Shown: positions 48,038 through 59,179 of the stretch, in pieces
How the letters are laid out: every line of letters starts with the position of its first letter
How positions within the stretch are numbered: the first letter of the stretch is position 1
Assembly (NCBI GenBank): GCA_903832775.1
Contig: CAILCX010000071.1
Span: forward strand, 1-64,000
Source of the DNA: an uncultured Methylobacter sp.
GTDB taxonomy: Bacteria; Pseudomonadota; Gammaproteobacteria; Methylococcales; Methylomonadaceae
Reading direction: 5' to 3'
Length of the DNA stretch: 64,000 nucleotides
Translations under genes and position numbers: made by a program
The notes under the pieces: model-generated
Database searches by the model: none
Seen by the model: only the letters and a program-made list of their open reading frames with translations
Told to the model about the DNA's origin: nothing

Positions 48038-50452
48038 TCAATCGCTGGTTAGATTATCCTTCATTATTTTTGGGGTGACAAAAATCAATAATTCTTTCTT
48101 GATTTTATTAACCGCGGAATTGGTAAACAAAAACCCGATACCTGGCAAATCCGCGAAAAACGGAATTTTATTCTTGTTAATAGATTCAGTACCTTCATAA
48201 ACCCCTCCTAAAACAATCGTTTCTCCATCTTCAACAAGAACCGAAGTTTTAATCTGCCGTTTATCAATCGCAGGACTGAGTAATTTAAGTGATGTGTTCT
48301 CATTGTCTTTTTTAACGAGCAAATTCATGATAACTGATCCATTTGGAGTGATCTGCGGCGTCACGTTTAATTCAAGGGTTGCATCTACATAAGTAGTTGT
48401 ATTTACAGCCCCACCACCTGCTGACTGGGGAGTTACCACCGGAATCTGGATACCTTGCGTCATCACTGCCGTACAACGATCCATAGTCATTACTCTTGGA
48501 TTAGATACTATTTCGCCTTTACCCTCAATTTGTAATGCCTGAAGTTCAAGATTCAACACGTAATCTGCTCCTCTGGCCAGCGTCATTGCTAATGCTCCCG
48601 GGGGTGTTGTTGATAAGGCAGATACGCCCAAATCAACCAGCATATCAGTTGGTTTTCTTGTGTTTATAGTTGGGTCTCCCCCAGTTGATGGAGTCGCAGT
48701 TCCGCCCACACCAAATTTTTGATTGCTTCCAAAAGCGGCCTCTTTTGCCGCACCAAACTTGACACCTAGGTTTTCGGTGAAATTATCATCGGCAATAACC
48801 ACCCGCGCCTCAATCATTACCTGACGGACAGGTACATCAAGCTTTCGGATCAATTTTCGGATATCATCCAAACGATTGCCAGTCTCACGGACAATTAAGG
48901 TGTTGGTTCTGGCATCAACCACCACCGAACCACGAGGAGATAGTAAGCCAAATTTTTCTCCACCAGCACCCTGAGTTTGTCCAGTTTGCTGGCCACCCAT
49001 CGCAGCGCCGCCGGCAGCGGAAGGCGAACCTGCTGAGGAACCACTGGTTGAACCTGCGCCCGTTGTCGCTGTAACGCCGCAAGTTCCAAAAATACCGCTA
49101 GACATACCATTTAACAAATTACTAAAATCCTGCGCCTTGGCGTAATTGATTTTAATGTATTCAGTGACCAGTGGGTCGAGCTGCTCAACGACTTTGGCCG
49201 TTTCTTCCTGTTTCTTTTTGTAGTCTTTTATTTTATCCAAAGGCGAAATCAAGGTGACATTGCCGGTTTCATACTTGCCCAATTCCTTGGTCATCATGAT
49301 AAAGTCCAGCGCTTCGTCCCAAGGCACATCGTCCAGTTTTAAGGTAATAGTACCGGTAACATCATCGCCGGCGACCACATTTTGGCCGGTAAATTCGGCC
49401 AAAATCGCGATTACACTGCGTACTTCGATGCCCTGAAAATTGAGCGATAAGCGGTCGCCAGTGTATTTGGTACGCGATCTGTCCAGCGCGTCTTTTTCTT
49501 CATTGCTTAACGGTCTAAACTCGATAGTCAATAAACCATCGGCCTGAAATACCGAATAATCGTAAAGATCGTTTTGTGTTGCAACAGTAATGGTGGTTTC
49601 CTGACGGGTCGAAACCGTATCGATAAACTTAACCGGCGTCGCAAACTCGGACACGTCCAGACGTTTAGCCAGGCTTTCCGGCAAACGGGTATTTAAAAAG
49701 CTGACCACCACTTTGCCGCCGACTTTTTTGGAATTAACCATGGTGTTGGGTTTGGCCAAAGAAACCAGAATGCGGCCTTCACCTTTATCGCCACGCTTAA
49801 AATCAAAACCGCTGATGTCTTGTGCGGGCACTAAGGCTGCCAGCTTTGCTGTCGTTGTGGGAACGGAAGGGGCGACAGGCATGAACGGTTTTACAGCAAC
49901 CGGTTTCAGATCCGCTGGCATGGCAGTTTTGGCGCGCGTCAAGGTAAGCAGGACTTTATTGCCCACAATCTTGGTTTCAAATGGCGTTGCTTCAATCAGG
50001 TTGACCACTATCCGAAGCCGGTCGGAGGTTTCAACAACAAACACACTGCTGGCAGCGCCTTGATTGATCGAGTACATTTTTTTAGGCAAAGTGCTTTTTA
50101 CGCCAGCAAAATCCAAAGCGATACGCGCCGGGTTATCGGTTTTAAATATTTTGGGCGCGACCGCTGCACCGGTCATTTGCATTTCAATTTGCAATTTATC
50201 GCCTGACTGTGAGGCAAAGTCGATACCTGATATTGCCAAATCTTCTGCTAGTACCGGGGCAGTTTGGAACAGGAATAAGCTTAAGCCCAAGGCACAGTGT
50301 TTAAAGAGTGATGATGCGTTTATAGATTGCAGTTTTTCGCATTTTCTCTCGCCAATCCGCACCAGCAGGAGCTGCGACCAGGTTAATGTGTGTATTAGCT
50401 TTATTCTAAGGCTGTGAGTGTTTACCATAACGGCACCTTGATTATTGTTCAT
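48038..50452 (-). CDS. pilQ: Type IV pilus secretin
   Basis: AMIN and secretin domains; QVMIEARVVIADDNFTENLGVKFG; VLVEDGETIVLGGVYEG. True start may be downstream of 50452. Confidence 0.95.
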   Translation of the reverse strand: MNNNQGAVMVNTHSLRIKLIHTLTWSQLLLVRIGERKCEKLQSINASSLFKHCALGLSLFLFQTAPVLAEDLAISGIDFASQSGDKLQIEMQMTGAAVAPKIFKTDNPARIALDFAGVKSTLPKKMYSINQGAASSVFVVETSDRLRIVVNLIEATPFETKIVGNKVLLTLTRAKTAMPADLKPVAVKPFMPVAPSVPTTTAKLAALVPAQDISGFDFKRGDKGEGRILVSLAKPNTMVNSKKVGGKVVVSFLNTRLPESLAKRLDVSEFATPVKFIDTVSTRQETTITVATQNDLYDYSVFQADGLLTIEFRPLSNEEKDALDRSRTKYTGDRLSLNFQGIEVRSVIAILAEFTGQNVVAGDDVTGTITLKLDDVPWDEALDFIMMTKELGKYETGNVTLISPLDKIKDYKKKQEETAKVVEQLDPLVTEYIKINYAKAQDFSNLLNGMSSGIFGTCGVTATTGAGSTSGSSAGSPSAAGGAAMGGQQTGQTQGAGGEKFGLLSPRGSVVVDARTNTLIVRETGNRLDDIRKLIRKLDVPVRQVMIEARVVIADDNFTENLGVKFGAAKEAAFGSNQKFGVGGTATPSTGGDPTINTRKPTDMLVDLGVSALSTTPPGALAMTLARGADYVLNLELQALQIEGKGEIVSNPRVMTMDRCTAVMTQGIQIPVVTPQSAGGGAVNTTTYVDATLELNVTPQITPNGSVIMNLLVKKDNENTSLKLLSPAIDKRQIKTSVLVEDGETIVLGGVYEGTESINKNKIPFFADLPGIGFLFTNSAVNKIKKELLIFVTPKIMKDNLTSD

Positions 50453-50467
50453 GTTCTATCCTCGAAA

Positions 50468-51076
50468 TTACTCTGCCAACATTATGGAAGTCGGTTGTTC
50501 ACGCCACGTCCCCGGCTTATCGGAGACTATTTCCATTAATTCAATTTTGTCGCTGACTATCCGTATAATTTTTCCGTAATTTTTACCCATATAATTTCCA
50601 ACCTTAACGCGATAAACGGTGCCGTCACTCGCTTTTATCAATCCCCACAATCCCGACTTCATATTTACCGTTCCTACCATTCTGAGTCCATCCAAAGGAA
50701 AACTCTCTAATTCTTCTTTACGCCGGTTAAAATCTGGCTTGATGCCGCTACCGGTTGAGGTATCTATGCCTTGTGTCTGCTCAGGTTGCTCTAGTGCTTT
50801 AAACGGATCGCGGAGATTTTCCGGTTTAAATATAAACGGTTCAACCAATTTCATTTCAGGCAAGGGCTTAATCGGTTCTTTAGGTTTTCGTTTAACTTCG
50901 GCGAGATAGCGGTTCAAGTCGGAAAAATCATCATTACCGCAGCCGGCCAGTAATGCCATAAGCACAACACAGCCCAGTTGCAGACTTACGCGTGCATTAA
51001 AATGCAGCGGAGATTCAAGTCGCATGGAGCGACTAAAATTATTCCTGTATGAGGACAAAATTTTAGAGTAGTCCAT
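50468..51076 (-). CDS. pilP: Type IV pilus lipoprotein PilP
   Basis: Lipobox LLAGCGND; RDPFKAL; DGLRMVGTVN; YRVKVGNYMGKNYGKI. Start may be the internal MRLESPL. Confidence 0.95.
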   Translation of the reverse strand: MDYSKILSSYRNNFSRSMRLESPLHFNARVSLQLGCVVLMALLAGCGNDDFSDLNRYLAEVKRKPKEPIKPLPEMKLVEPFIFKPENLRDPFKALEQPEQTQGIDTSTGSGIKPDFNRRKEELESFPLDGLRMVGTVNMKSGLWGLIKASDGTVYRVKVGNYMGKNYGKIIRIVSDKIELMEIVSDKPGTWREQPTSIMLAE

Positions 51077-51702
51077 TATTTTTGCCCCCGTCTCTTTTTA
51101 GCGACGGCCGTGGTTGCTTCATCGCCGCCTTCATTATAGGTTTTTACCAAAGCCGTCATTTTCATTTTTCCGGACTTATCTTCTTTGCCTTGGGGAGTTA
51201 TATTGACATCATGGACTGTAACAATTCGTGGCAGGGAGGCTAAGCCGCTGACAAATAGTGCCAATTCATCGTATCTGCCCAACACTTCAATATTGATAGG
51301 TAGCTCCGAGTAAAAGTCCTTACGAACCGGCGCTCCCGGCTTGAACAATCTGAATTCCAGGCCGCTGGCCAGACCGGTTTGGGAAATATCAATCAACAGA
51401 CTTGCTACCTCTTCTTGGGTAGGCATTTGTCGAATCATGTCTTCCAGTTGAGTTTCAATTTGGGTCAGTTGATTCTCGTAGTCAGGGAGGTTGATTGATT
51501 TTTTTTGTTTTACTTCAAAGGTTTGCTTCAATTCTGTTTCTTTGGCTTTGGATAAATCAAGCTCTGCCAGTTGGCCAAGCGTATCAAAATACACGCCGGC
51601 TCCAAATACCAAAGCGCATATTACAGAGATAGTTGCAGCTTGAATGGGTAAGGGCCACGCGCCGGCCTGATTAGGATCCCAATTGATTTCTGATAAATTC
51701 AT
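51076..51702 (-). CDS. pilO: Type IV pilus inner membrane protein PilO
   Basis: Cluster position; LEDMIRQMPTQEEVASLLIDISQTGLASGLEF. Confidence 0.95.
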   Translation of the reverse strand: MNLSEINWDPNQAGAWPLPIQAATISVICALVFGAGVYFDTLGQLAELDLSKAKETELKQTFEVKQKKSINLPDYENQLTQIETQLEDMIRQMPTQEEVASLLIDISQTGLASGLEFRLFKPGAPVRKDFYSELPINIEVLGRYDELALFVSGLASLPRIVTVHDVNITPQGKEDKSGKMKMTALVKTYNEGGDEATTAVAKKRRGQK

Positions 51703-52271
51703 TATTTACCCCCGGCTGCTTGTTTGGTTTTATTACCCTGTTTTGTGCGCATCGTAAAATCGCTAAGTTGCTCGGGATTTACTTTGTTAGTCGATTGAAT
51801 AACATCAAGGGTTGGCACTTTAAACCAGACTGAAGCTTCAATGGCTCTCATGAACGCCGAAATACGCGCATTCGATTGCGATTTGCCCTCAAAGGTAAGG
51901 TCACTTCCTATTTGGGTGAATTTGGTCAGAAACACGCCGTCTGGCGTAACCCTGGGCAACTCGTCAAACAAATGTACAATTTCCGGGCGACTTTCCTGTA
52001 GATTGTGAATCAGATCAATTTTGGTTAACAATTTCGCCTTCTGTTCCTCAATGGTTTTTATTTGGGCGATTTTTATATCCAGTAAGGCTATTTCATCCTG
52101 AATTATTTTGTTTCTTTGTTCCTGATATGCTTTGAGGCCTTCAATATATAAATGAACACCGCCAAAAATAAGGGCGGTAAATAATAAAGCCACACCTATG
52201 GCATTGACAAAATCTTGTTGTTTTTGTGCCCGAAGTTCTTCACGCCAGGGGAGTAAATTTATTCTTGCCAT
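51702..52271 (-). CDS. pilN: Type IV pilus inner membrane protein PilN
   Basis: MARINLLPWREELRAQKQQDF. Confidence 0.95.
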   Translation of the reverse strand: MARINLLPWREELRAQKQQDFVNAIGVALLFTALIFGGVHLYIEGLKAYQEQRNKIIQDEIALLDIKIAQIKTIEEQKAKLLTKIDLIHNLQESRPEIVHLFDELPRVTPDGVFLTKFTQIGSDLTFEGKSQSNARISAFMRAIEASVWFKVPTLDVIQSTNKVNPEQLSDFTMRTKQGNKTKQAAGGK

Positions 52272-53332
52272 TAGTCAAAACTCCTCATGGCCAAGCCACA
52301 GGCAATCATCATTGAGGATGCGTCATTACTCAAAGCCTGCGGTCTTACTTTATTGGACAAGGACATGTTAATGAAGGGGTTGGCTATCACAACAGGTACA
52401 TTCACTGCGTTTTGCGTCAGTTTGTCTATTCCAGCGATGGAGGCACAGCCACCAGCCAAAATAAGGCTATCGATACGTCTATTGGCGGCGGAGGAAATAA
52501 AAAACTGAATTGACCTTTGAACCTGCTGAACCATTGATCTCTTAAAAGGCTCAAGTACATCACTGGCATAATTGTCCGGCAAACCACCCAGTTTTTTTGC
52601 CATGCCGGCCTCTTCATAGGTCAAACCATAGCGCCGTTGAATTTCCTCGGTCAACTGTTTACCACCAAAGCTCTGTTCTCTTGTATAGATGGCGCGAGAA
52701 TTATACAGAACATTTAAGGTGGTCATGGTTGCCCCGACATCCACTATGGCAACGGTCTGACCTTCCAACGCTTCGGGTAATTGATCGATCAGCAGGGAAA
52801 AAGCATTTTCCATTGCAAAAGCTTCAACATCGACGATTTTGGTTTTTATACCTGCTTTAGTAAGGGCTTCAACACGATCGAGGATAATTTCTTTTCTTGA
52901 TGCCGCGAGTAGGACGTCGACCATTTCTGGATTGTTTTCATTTTCACCGATGACTTCAAAGTCAAAATTCACCTCATCCAGTGAATAAGGAACGTACTGA
53001 TCAGCTTCGATCATGATTTGTTCTTCCATTTCATCATCAGGCATCCCTGCAGGCATAGGTATAACCTTGGTCATGACTGACGACCCAGCAACAGCTACTG
53101 AAGCTTGCTTCAATTTTGAACCGGAATGTTTTAAAGCGATTTTTAATGAATCCGCTATAACATCAATATTTGCAATATTTTTATCAATGACTGCGTCTTG
53201 CGGCAAAGGTGTTACCGCATAACTTTCAACCCGATAACGCGCGCCAACTTTACTCAATTCGAGTATTTTAATCGCTGCCGTACTGATATCGATACCAAGA
53301 ACAGCACTTTGCTTTTTCCTAAACCAACTCAT
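52271..53332 (-). CDS. pilM: Type IV pilus assembly protein PilM
   Basis: VLGIDISTAAIKILELSK; VAIVDVGATMTTLNVL. Confidence 0.96.
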   Translation of the reverse strand: MSWFRKKQSAVLGIDISTAAIKILELSKVGARYRVESYAVTPLPQDAVIDKNIANIDVIADSLKIALKHSGSKLKQASVAVAGSSVMTKVIPMPAGMPDDEMEEQIMIEADQYVPYSLDEVNFDFEVIGENENNPEMVDVLLAASRKEIILDRVEALTKAGIKTKIVDVEAFAMENAFSLLIDQLPEALEGQTVAIVDVGATMTTLNVLYNSRAIYTREQSFGGKQLTEEIQRRYGLTYEEAGMAKKLGGLPDNYASDVLEPFKRSMVQQVQRSIQFFISSAANRRIDSLILAGGCASIAGIDKLTQNAVNVPVVIANPFINMSLSNKVRPQALSNDASSMMIACGLAMRSFD

Positions 53333-53758
53333 GAATTAATCCTTGAGAAACTTGATGAACATTGTTAAATGTACCGACTGATTTGCCTGAGTGCCTGATT
53401 TTCGATAGCTTTCCAAGGCATTAATTCAACTTTTATTTTCTGCATAATGGATATTAATAATGGTTAATAACCCAGGAAAAAGGATTTTAAGTAAGAGGTT
53501 CTTAAAGCAACGAATAGATTTTCGGCTAAAGTCATTCCTGCAAAAAATGTAAATGCCCAAGGTTGAATGCAGTAAATTGCATTGAAAAAATTCCCCATGC
53601 AGTCGCTGGTAACAATCAATCGTCATAAAAACGTATTTACAGGCGAAAGTATAGTAGCCTTTTTTATTTTGATGCTTAAAATGTTTGTTTTATTTGTCTG
53701 AACTGTTGTTTTTTATCTACAGTGCTTCTTATCATTACATTGTTATCTTGGATCACTT

Positions 53759-56122
53759 GTGGCTGGAATTTTAAAATGGTTGGCAATTTGTTTTATGACC
53801 TTCAATTTGGGCATAGCCATTTCAGGTTATTTTTTATATAACAAGCTTGCTGCTGACCTGCCTGATGTTAAGACGTTACATAATGTTCAATATCAGACTC
53901 CTTTAAGTATTTATACCAAAGATAATCGGTTGATTGCCCAATTTGGGGAGAAAAAACGTACCCCGGTCAATATAGAGCAAGTCCCTCAGCAACTTATTTA
54001 TGCGTTTATTGCCGCAGAAGATGACAGTTTTTACGAACATTCCGGTGTTGATTTCAAGGGTTTGCTTCGAGCCGCCATACAGCTGGTCTTGACAGGCAAG
54101 AAAAAGCAGGGCGGCAGTACGATTACCATGCAGGTTACCCGTAGCTTTTTATTAAGTAGTGAAAAGACCTACACCCGCAAGTTAAAAGAAATCATGCTGG
54201 CGTTAAAAATAGAGCATGAGTATCCGAAAAACAAAATTCTTGAACTGTATTTAAATCAGATTTTTATGGGGCACCGTGCTTATGGCATTGCCGCTGCCGC
54301 TCAGGTTTATTATGGTAAAAATCTGGATGAGCTTAGTCTTGCCGAACACGCCATGATTGCTGGCTTGCCTAAAGCTCCGTCACTCTACAATCCGATCACT
54401 AATGAAGCGCGAGCCATTGAAAGGCGTAATTATGTGTTGCACCGGATGTTTGAGCTTAACTATATCACACAGCAAGATTATGAGCTTGCCTCTAGTCAAG
54501 CCTCCAGCGCAAAACTTCAAACGATAACTCCTGAAATTTCAGCGCTTTATCTGGCCGAAATGGTTAGACAAAAGATTCTGGAGTTATATGGCGAGCAAGC
54601 TTACACCTCTGGTTTTAAGGTCTATACAACTTTGGACGGCACGCTGCAAACAACTGCAAATCAAGCGCTAGTCAATACTTTGCATGCCTATGATGAACGT
54701 CATGGTTATCGTCATTGCAAGAATGATACTAAGCGCTCAGGATGTCAAAAAGATAATAAAATCATTGGCGATACCTTTCCGGCCACGGTTATGAGTGTCA
54801 AAAATGGTGTTGTTACGGCTCGTCTTGCTTCTTTTCAAGCGCCAGATGCGTCAGATTTTCTCAAGACAAATCTTCAGGACAATATCAGCATTGAATTGCC
54901 TTGGGAAAATATTAAATGGGCCGGTGGGAGTATTTCCAGCATACTTAAAATCGGCGAGACTATTCGGGTGCGGGAACTGGCTAATCATAGTTGGGCTTTA
55001 ACGCAAGTGCCTGAAGCGGAAGGCGCTTTTGTTTCTTTAAACCCAAAAGATGGCGCCATTCTCGCGCTAACCGGTGGCTTTGATTTTTTTCGCAATAAAT
55101 ATAATCGGGCGACTCAATCAAAAAGACAGCCCGGTTCAGGCTTTAAGCCGATTATTTATACTACAGCGCTGGAGCAGGGTTATACCCCCGCCAGTATGAT
55201 TAATGATGCGCCTATTGTCATTGATAATCCCGGTCAGGAAAACGAGTGGCGTCCTGAAAATTATAATAAGAAATTTTACGGCCCGACCAGTATCCGCTCA
55301 GCTATAACTCATTCAAGAAACATTATTTCTATTCGGCTGTTAAAAGAAATGGGTGTTGAAAAGGCGGTCGAAACAGCGTTGCGTTTTGGTTTTACCGAAG
55401 AACAAATTCCTAAAACGTTGTCTTTAGCCTTAGGCAGCGGTTATGCAACTCCTCTTCAAATGGCCAGGGTTTATGCGACTTTTGCCAATGGCGGGTTCTT
55501 GATCAAACCCTATTTTATTGAGCGTATTGAATCTAACGAAGGTGAGGTTATTTATCAGGCCAAACCCAAACTAGCCTGTCCAACCTGTAATAGTGAGGAG
55601 GTAACTAAACGGGTTTATGCACCCAGGATTATCTCGCCGCAAATCTGTTTTCTTATGAATTCCTTGTTAAGAGATGTTGTTCAAAATGGTACAGCTACCG
55701 GTGCTAAAGTTTTGGGCAGGCAAGACCTTGCTGGAAAAACAGGTACGACCAATGAACAGCGTGACGCTTGGTTCAATGGCTTTACAGTGTCAAATGTAGC
55801 CACTGCCTGGATTGGCTTTGATGATTTTTCGCCATTAGGAAACCTTGAAACCGGCGGTGTAGCGGCTTTACCAATGTGGATTGACTTTATGCGGGTTGCT
55901 TTAAAAGACATACCCGAAACACCACTTGAAATACCTGAGGGGATAGTAAAAGCGTATATCAGTCCTTGGACTGGATTATTAGCTGAAGCCACTAATAAGG
56001 GTGGAATATGGGAGTATTTTCAGACAGCAAATGCACCGACCCAATATACACTTAAATCTGGAGGAGGGGCGGCAAGCCATGTCGATCAAGCAGAGGAAAA
56101 AGCTACGGAAGAACTATTTTGA
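53759..56122 (+). CDS. mrcA: Penicillin-binding protein 1A (class A PBP)
   Basis: EDDSFYEHSGVDFKGLLRA; KKQGGSTITMQVTRSFLLS; SVISRN-like THSRNIISIRL; GKTGTTNEQRDAWF; divergent from pilM. Confidence 0.95.
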   Translation: MAGILKWLAICFMTFNLGIAISGYFLYNKLAADLPDVKTLHNVQYQTPLSIYTKDNRLIAQFGEKKRTPVNIEQVPQQLIYAFIAAEDDSFYEHSGVDFKGLLRAAIQLVLTGKKKQGGSTITMQVTRSFLLSSEKTYTRKLKEIMLALKIEHEYPKNKILELYLNQIFMGHRAYGIAAAAQVYYGKNLDELSLAEHAMIAGLPKAPSLYNPITNEARAIERRNYVLHRMFELNYITQQDYELASSQASSAKLQTITPEISALYLAEMVRQKILELYGEQAYTSGFKVYTTLDGTLQTTANQALVNTLHAYDERHGYRHCKNDTKRSGCQKDNKIIGDTFPATVMSVKNGVVTARLASFQAPDASDFLKTNLQDNISIELPWENIKWAGGSISSILKIGETIRVRELANHSWALTQVPEAEGAFVSLNPKDGAILALTGGFDFFRNKYNRATQSKRQPGSGFKPIIYTTALEQGYTPASMINDAPIVIDNPGQENEWRPENYNKKFYGPTSIRSAITHSRNIISIRLLKEMGVEKAVETALRFGFTEEQIPKTLSLALGSGYATPLQMARVYATFANGGFLIKPYFIERIESNEGEVIYQAKPKLACPTCNSEEVTKRVYAPRIISPQICFLMNSLLRDVVQNGTATGAKVLGRQDLAGKTGTTNEQRDAWFNGFTVSNVATAWIGFDDFSPLGNLETGGVAALPMWIDFMRVALKDIPETPLEIPEGIVKAYISPWTGLLAEATNKGGIWEYFQTANAPTQYTLKSGGGAASHVDQAEEKATEELF

Positions 56123-56140
56123 GTGGTTTGTGAACCTATT

Positions 56141-56182
56141 TTAGCCACAGATAAAACACTAATCAGTTTTATCTGTGGCTAA
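56141..56182. repeat. Perfect 17-bp inverted repeat between convergent mrcA and secA
   Basis: ttagccacagataaaac-actaatca-gttttatctgtggctaa. Confidence 0.85.
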
Positions 56183-56205
56183 ACGAGTTTTCCAGACTTA
56201 TGAAA

Positions 56206-58932
56206 TCAGCTTAATTTGCCGTGACATTGCTTGAATTTCTTGCCTGAACCGCAAGGGCATGGGTCATTGCGACCGACTTTATTGCCTTCTCTGGTAAAGG
56301 GTTGAACTGCTGAAATTCCTTGTTCCTGCTGATCCTGGTCAACTAAAGATTGCTCGTAAGCATCCAGGGTTGGAGCTTGTGCATGTTCAAAATGCATTTC
56401 TCTGGGCGCTTGTCTTTGTTCATCAATCGCCCGGACATCTTCTTCTTGTCTGACCTGAACTTTAAACAGGATTCCGATTACTTCATATTTGATATGCTCA
56501 AGCAGACTGGTGAACATTTCAAACGCTTCACGCTTGTATTCCTGCTTGGGATCTTTTTGCGCATAGCCTCTGAAATGAATGCCCTGACGTAAATAATCCA
56601 TCGCTGCCAAATGCTCTTTCCAGCTGTTATCAAGCACTTGCAACATGACTGATTTCTCGAAATGCTGTAGCACTTCTTTGGACATTTGTTGTTCTTTGTC
56701 TTTATGATTTTGTTCCAGGATGGCAATAATACGCTTGCGCAAAGATTCTTCCTGCAAGGAATGATCTTCATCCAACAGTTTGCGAACCGGAACTTCAACG
56801 TTAAATTCCTGATGCAAATGCTCTTCGAGGCCTTTGGTATCCCATTGTTCGACCATGGTTTTGGCCGGGATATATTGGGTTATCACATTATTGACAACGT
56901 CTTCACGTATCGCAGAGATGATTTCGGATATTTCCTCGGCAGCCATTAGTTCATTACGCTGCGAGTAAACAACCTTACGTTGGTCATTGGCAACATCATC
57001 ATAGGCCAGGATTTCTTTACGCACATCAAAATTGCGACCTTCAACTTTGCGTTGAGCACTTTCAATAGAGCGGGTGACCCAAGGATGCTCGATAGCTTCG
57101 CCGTTGCCCATGCCTAATTTCTGCATTAAGCCCGCGACGCGATCTGATGCAAAAATACGCATTAAGTCATCTTGAAGCGATAGATAAAAACGGGTTGAAC
57201 CAGGATCGCCCTGACGACCTGAGCGACCACGTAGCTGGTTGTCTATCCGGCGTGATTCATGTCGTTCAGAACCTATGACATGCAAACCGCCTGTTGCAAT
57301 AACCTGTTCATGTCTTTCCAGCCAAGCACCACGAACTTTGGCCTTGTCTGCATCACTGGCTTCCTCACCCAACGCTGACAATTCGGCTTCCAAATTACCA
57401 CCAAGCACAATATCGGTTCCCCGGCCGGCCATATTGGTCGCGATGGTGACAGCTCCCGGCATACCGGCTTGTTCGATGATATGCGCTTCGCGTTCATGTT
57501 GCTTGGCGTTAAGGACTTCGTGTTTAATGCCCTGTTTATTCAATAATTCTGACAATCTTTCGGAGTTTTCAATTGAGGTGGTTCCGACCAACACCGGTTG
57601 TCCGCGACTGACACATTCTTTAATATCATCGGCAACAGCGATATATTTCTCGTCAGTAGTCAGGAAAACTACGTCACCTAAATCTCTACGTATCATGTTG
57701 CGATGCGTAGGAATGACGACTACTTCAAGACCATAAATTTTGTTTAACTCGAAGGCTTCAGTATCGGCAGTTCCGGTCATGCCCGAGAGTTTTTCGTACA
57801 AACGGAAATAGTTTTGGAAGGTTATCGAGGCTAGCGTCTGGTTTTCATTTTGAATGGCGACATGTTCTTTCGCTTCAATTGCTTGATGCAAACCTTCAGA
57901 CCAGCGACGTCCCGGCATAATGCGACCGGTAAATTCGTCGACGATAACTACTTCATTGTTGGCGACGATATAATCAACGTCTTTTTTGAACAAAACATGA
58001 CCACGCAAAGAAGCCGTCAGATAATGCATCAGGCGAATATTGGTCGCATCATACAAACTGCTTCCTTCCGTCATCAAGCCATGATCAACCATTAAACGCT
58101 CTACACGTTCGTGGCCTGCTTCGGTCAGATATAACTGACGTATTTTTTCATCGACCGAGTAATCACCAGGTTCGTCTTCTTTTTCCTGTTTGGTCAGGAA
58201 GGGGATGATTTTGTTGACCTTAGTATAAATTTCGGTACTTTCTTCGGTAGGTCCGGAAATGATTAGCGGTGTTCTGGCTTCATCGATAAGGATTGAATCA
58301 ACCTCATCTACAACAGCAAAACATAAATCGCGCTGGACTTTTTGTTCCAGGCTAAAGGCCATGTTGTCGCGCAGGTAATCGAAACCGAATTCGTTGTTGG
58401 TGCCGTAAGTAATATCGGAGGCATATGCCTGACGCCTTTCGTCGCTTTCCATCTGACTGATAATGACGCCGGTAGTCAAACCCAGAAAGCCATAAAGCCT
58501 GCCCATCCATTCGGAATCGCGTTTTGCCAGATAGTCATTGACTGTGACGACATGAACGCCACGTCCTGGTAAGGCATTTAAATACGCAGACAAGGTTGCC
58601 ATCAAGGTTTTACCCTCTCCGGTTTTCATTTCGGCAATCTTGCCGTCATGAAGTATCATCCCGCCGATCAATTGCACATCAAAATGACGCATACCAAAGA
58701 CTCTGGTCGACGCTTCCCTGACGGTTGCAAATGCTTCTGGAAGCAGATTGTCCAGCTTTTCACCCTGTGCCAGACGATCACGAAACTCCTGAGTTTTTGC
58801 CTTTAATGCATCATCAGATAATTTTTCGTATTCAGAAGATAGTACATTGATCTTTTTGACCAATGATCTTTTCTTCTTGATCAGCCTGTCATTACGGCTC
58901 CCTATAACAACTCTAACCAACTTACCCAGCAT
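56206..58932 (-). CDS. secA: Preprotein translocase ATPase SecA
   Basis: [33 protein letters not shown]-terminal Zn motif [14 protein letters not shown]. Confidence 0.97.
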   Translation of the reverse strand: MLGKLVRVVIGSRNDRLIKKKRSLVKKINVLSSEYEKLSDDALKAKTQEFRDRLAQGEKLDNLLPEAFATVREASTRVFGMRHFDVQLIGGMILHDGKIAEMKTGEGKTLMATLSAYLNALPGRGVHVVTVNDYLAKRDSEWMGRLYGFLGLTTGVIISQMESDERRQAYASDITYGTNNEFGFDYLRDNMAFSLEQKVQRDLCFAVVDEVDSILIDEARTPLIISGPTEESTEIYTKVNKIIPFLTKQEKEDEPGDYSVDEKIRQLYLTEAGHERVERLMVDHGLMTEGSSLYDATNIRLMHYLTASLRGHVLFKKDVDYIVANNEVVIVDEFTGRIMPGRRWSEGLHQAIEAKEHVAIQNENQTLASITFQNYFRLYEKLSGMTGTADTEAFELNKIYGLEVVVIPTHRNMIRRDLGDVVFLTTDEKYIAVADDIKECVSRGQPVLVGTTSIENSERLSELLNKQGIKHEVLNAKQHEREAHIIEQAGMPGAVTIATNMAGRGTDIVLGGNLEAELSALGEEASDADKAKVRGAWLERHEQVIATGGLHVIGSERHESRRIDNQLRGRSGRQGDPGSTRFYLSLQDDLMRIFASDRVAGLMQKLGMGNGEAIEHPWVTRSIESAQRKVEGRNFDVRKEILAYDDVANDQRKVVYSQRNELMAAEEISEIISAIREDVVNNVITQYIPAKTMVEQWDTKGLEEHLHQEFNVEVPVRKLLDEDHSLQEESLRKRIIAILEQNHKDKEQQMSKEVLQHFEKSVMLQVLDNSWKEHLAAMDYLRQGIHFRGYAQKDPKQEYKREAFEMFTSLLEHIKYEVIGILFKVQVRQEEDVRAIDEQRQAPREMHFEHAQAPTLDAYEQSLVDQDQQEQGISAVQPFTREGNKVGRNDPCPCGSGKKFKQCHGKLS

Positions 58933-59179
58933 GATTTATTCCGGTTTGAATTTAGTAAATGATTGAATAAAAGCCTAGGATTATATACTGTCTACTATTT
59001 TAGGGACAGTTAAAAACACTCTTTAAGCCCTAAAGGTAAAAAGCATTAACTTTCAGCAAAGTGTATATTTTCGATTTTTTATGCGGTTCTTTGCGTATTC
59101 GTTTTTTTGGTATTTGAAGTAAATCTGTAACAAAGCTATAACATAGCCGGATTACCTTGTTGATGTATAATTTCGCGCC

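Noticed and set aside
57239-57736. 165-aa ORF on + strand inside secA
   Set aside because: Antisense shadow of a strongly supported SecA coding frame; no domain-like features
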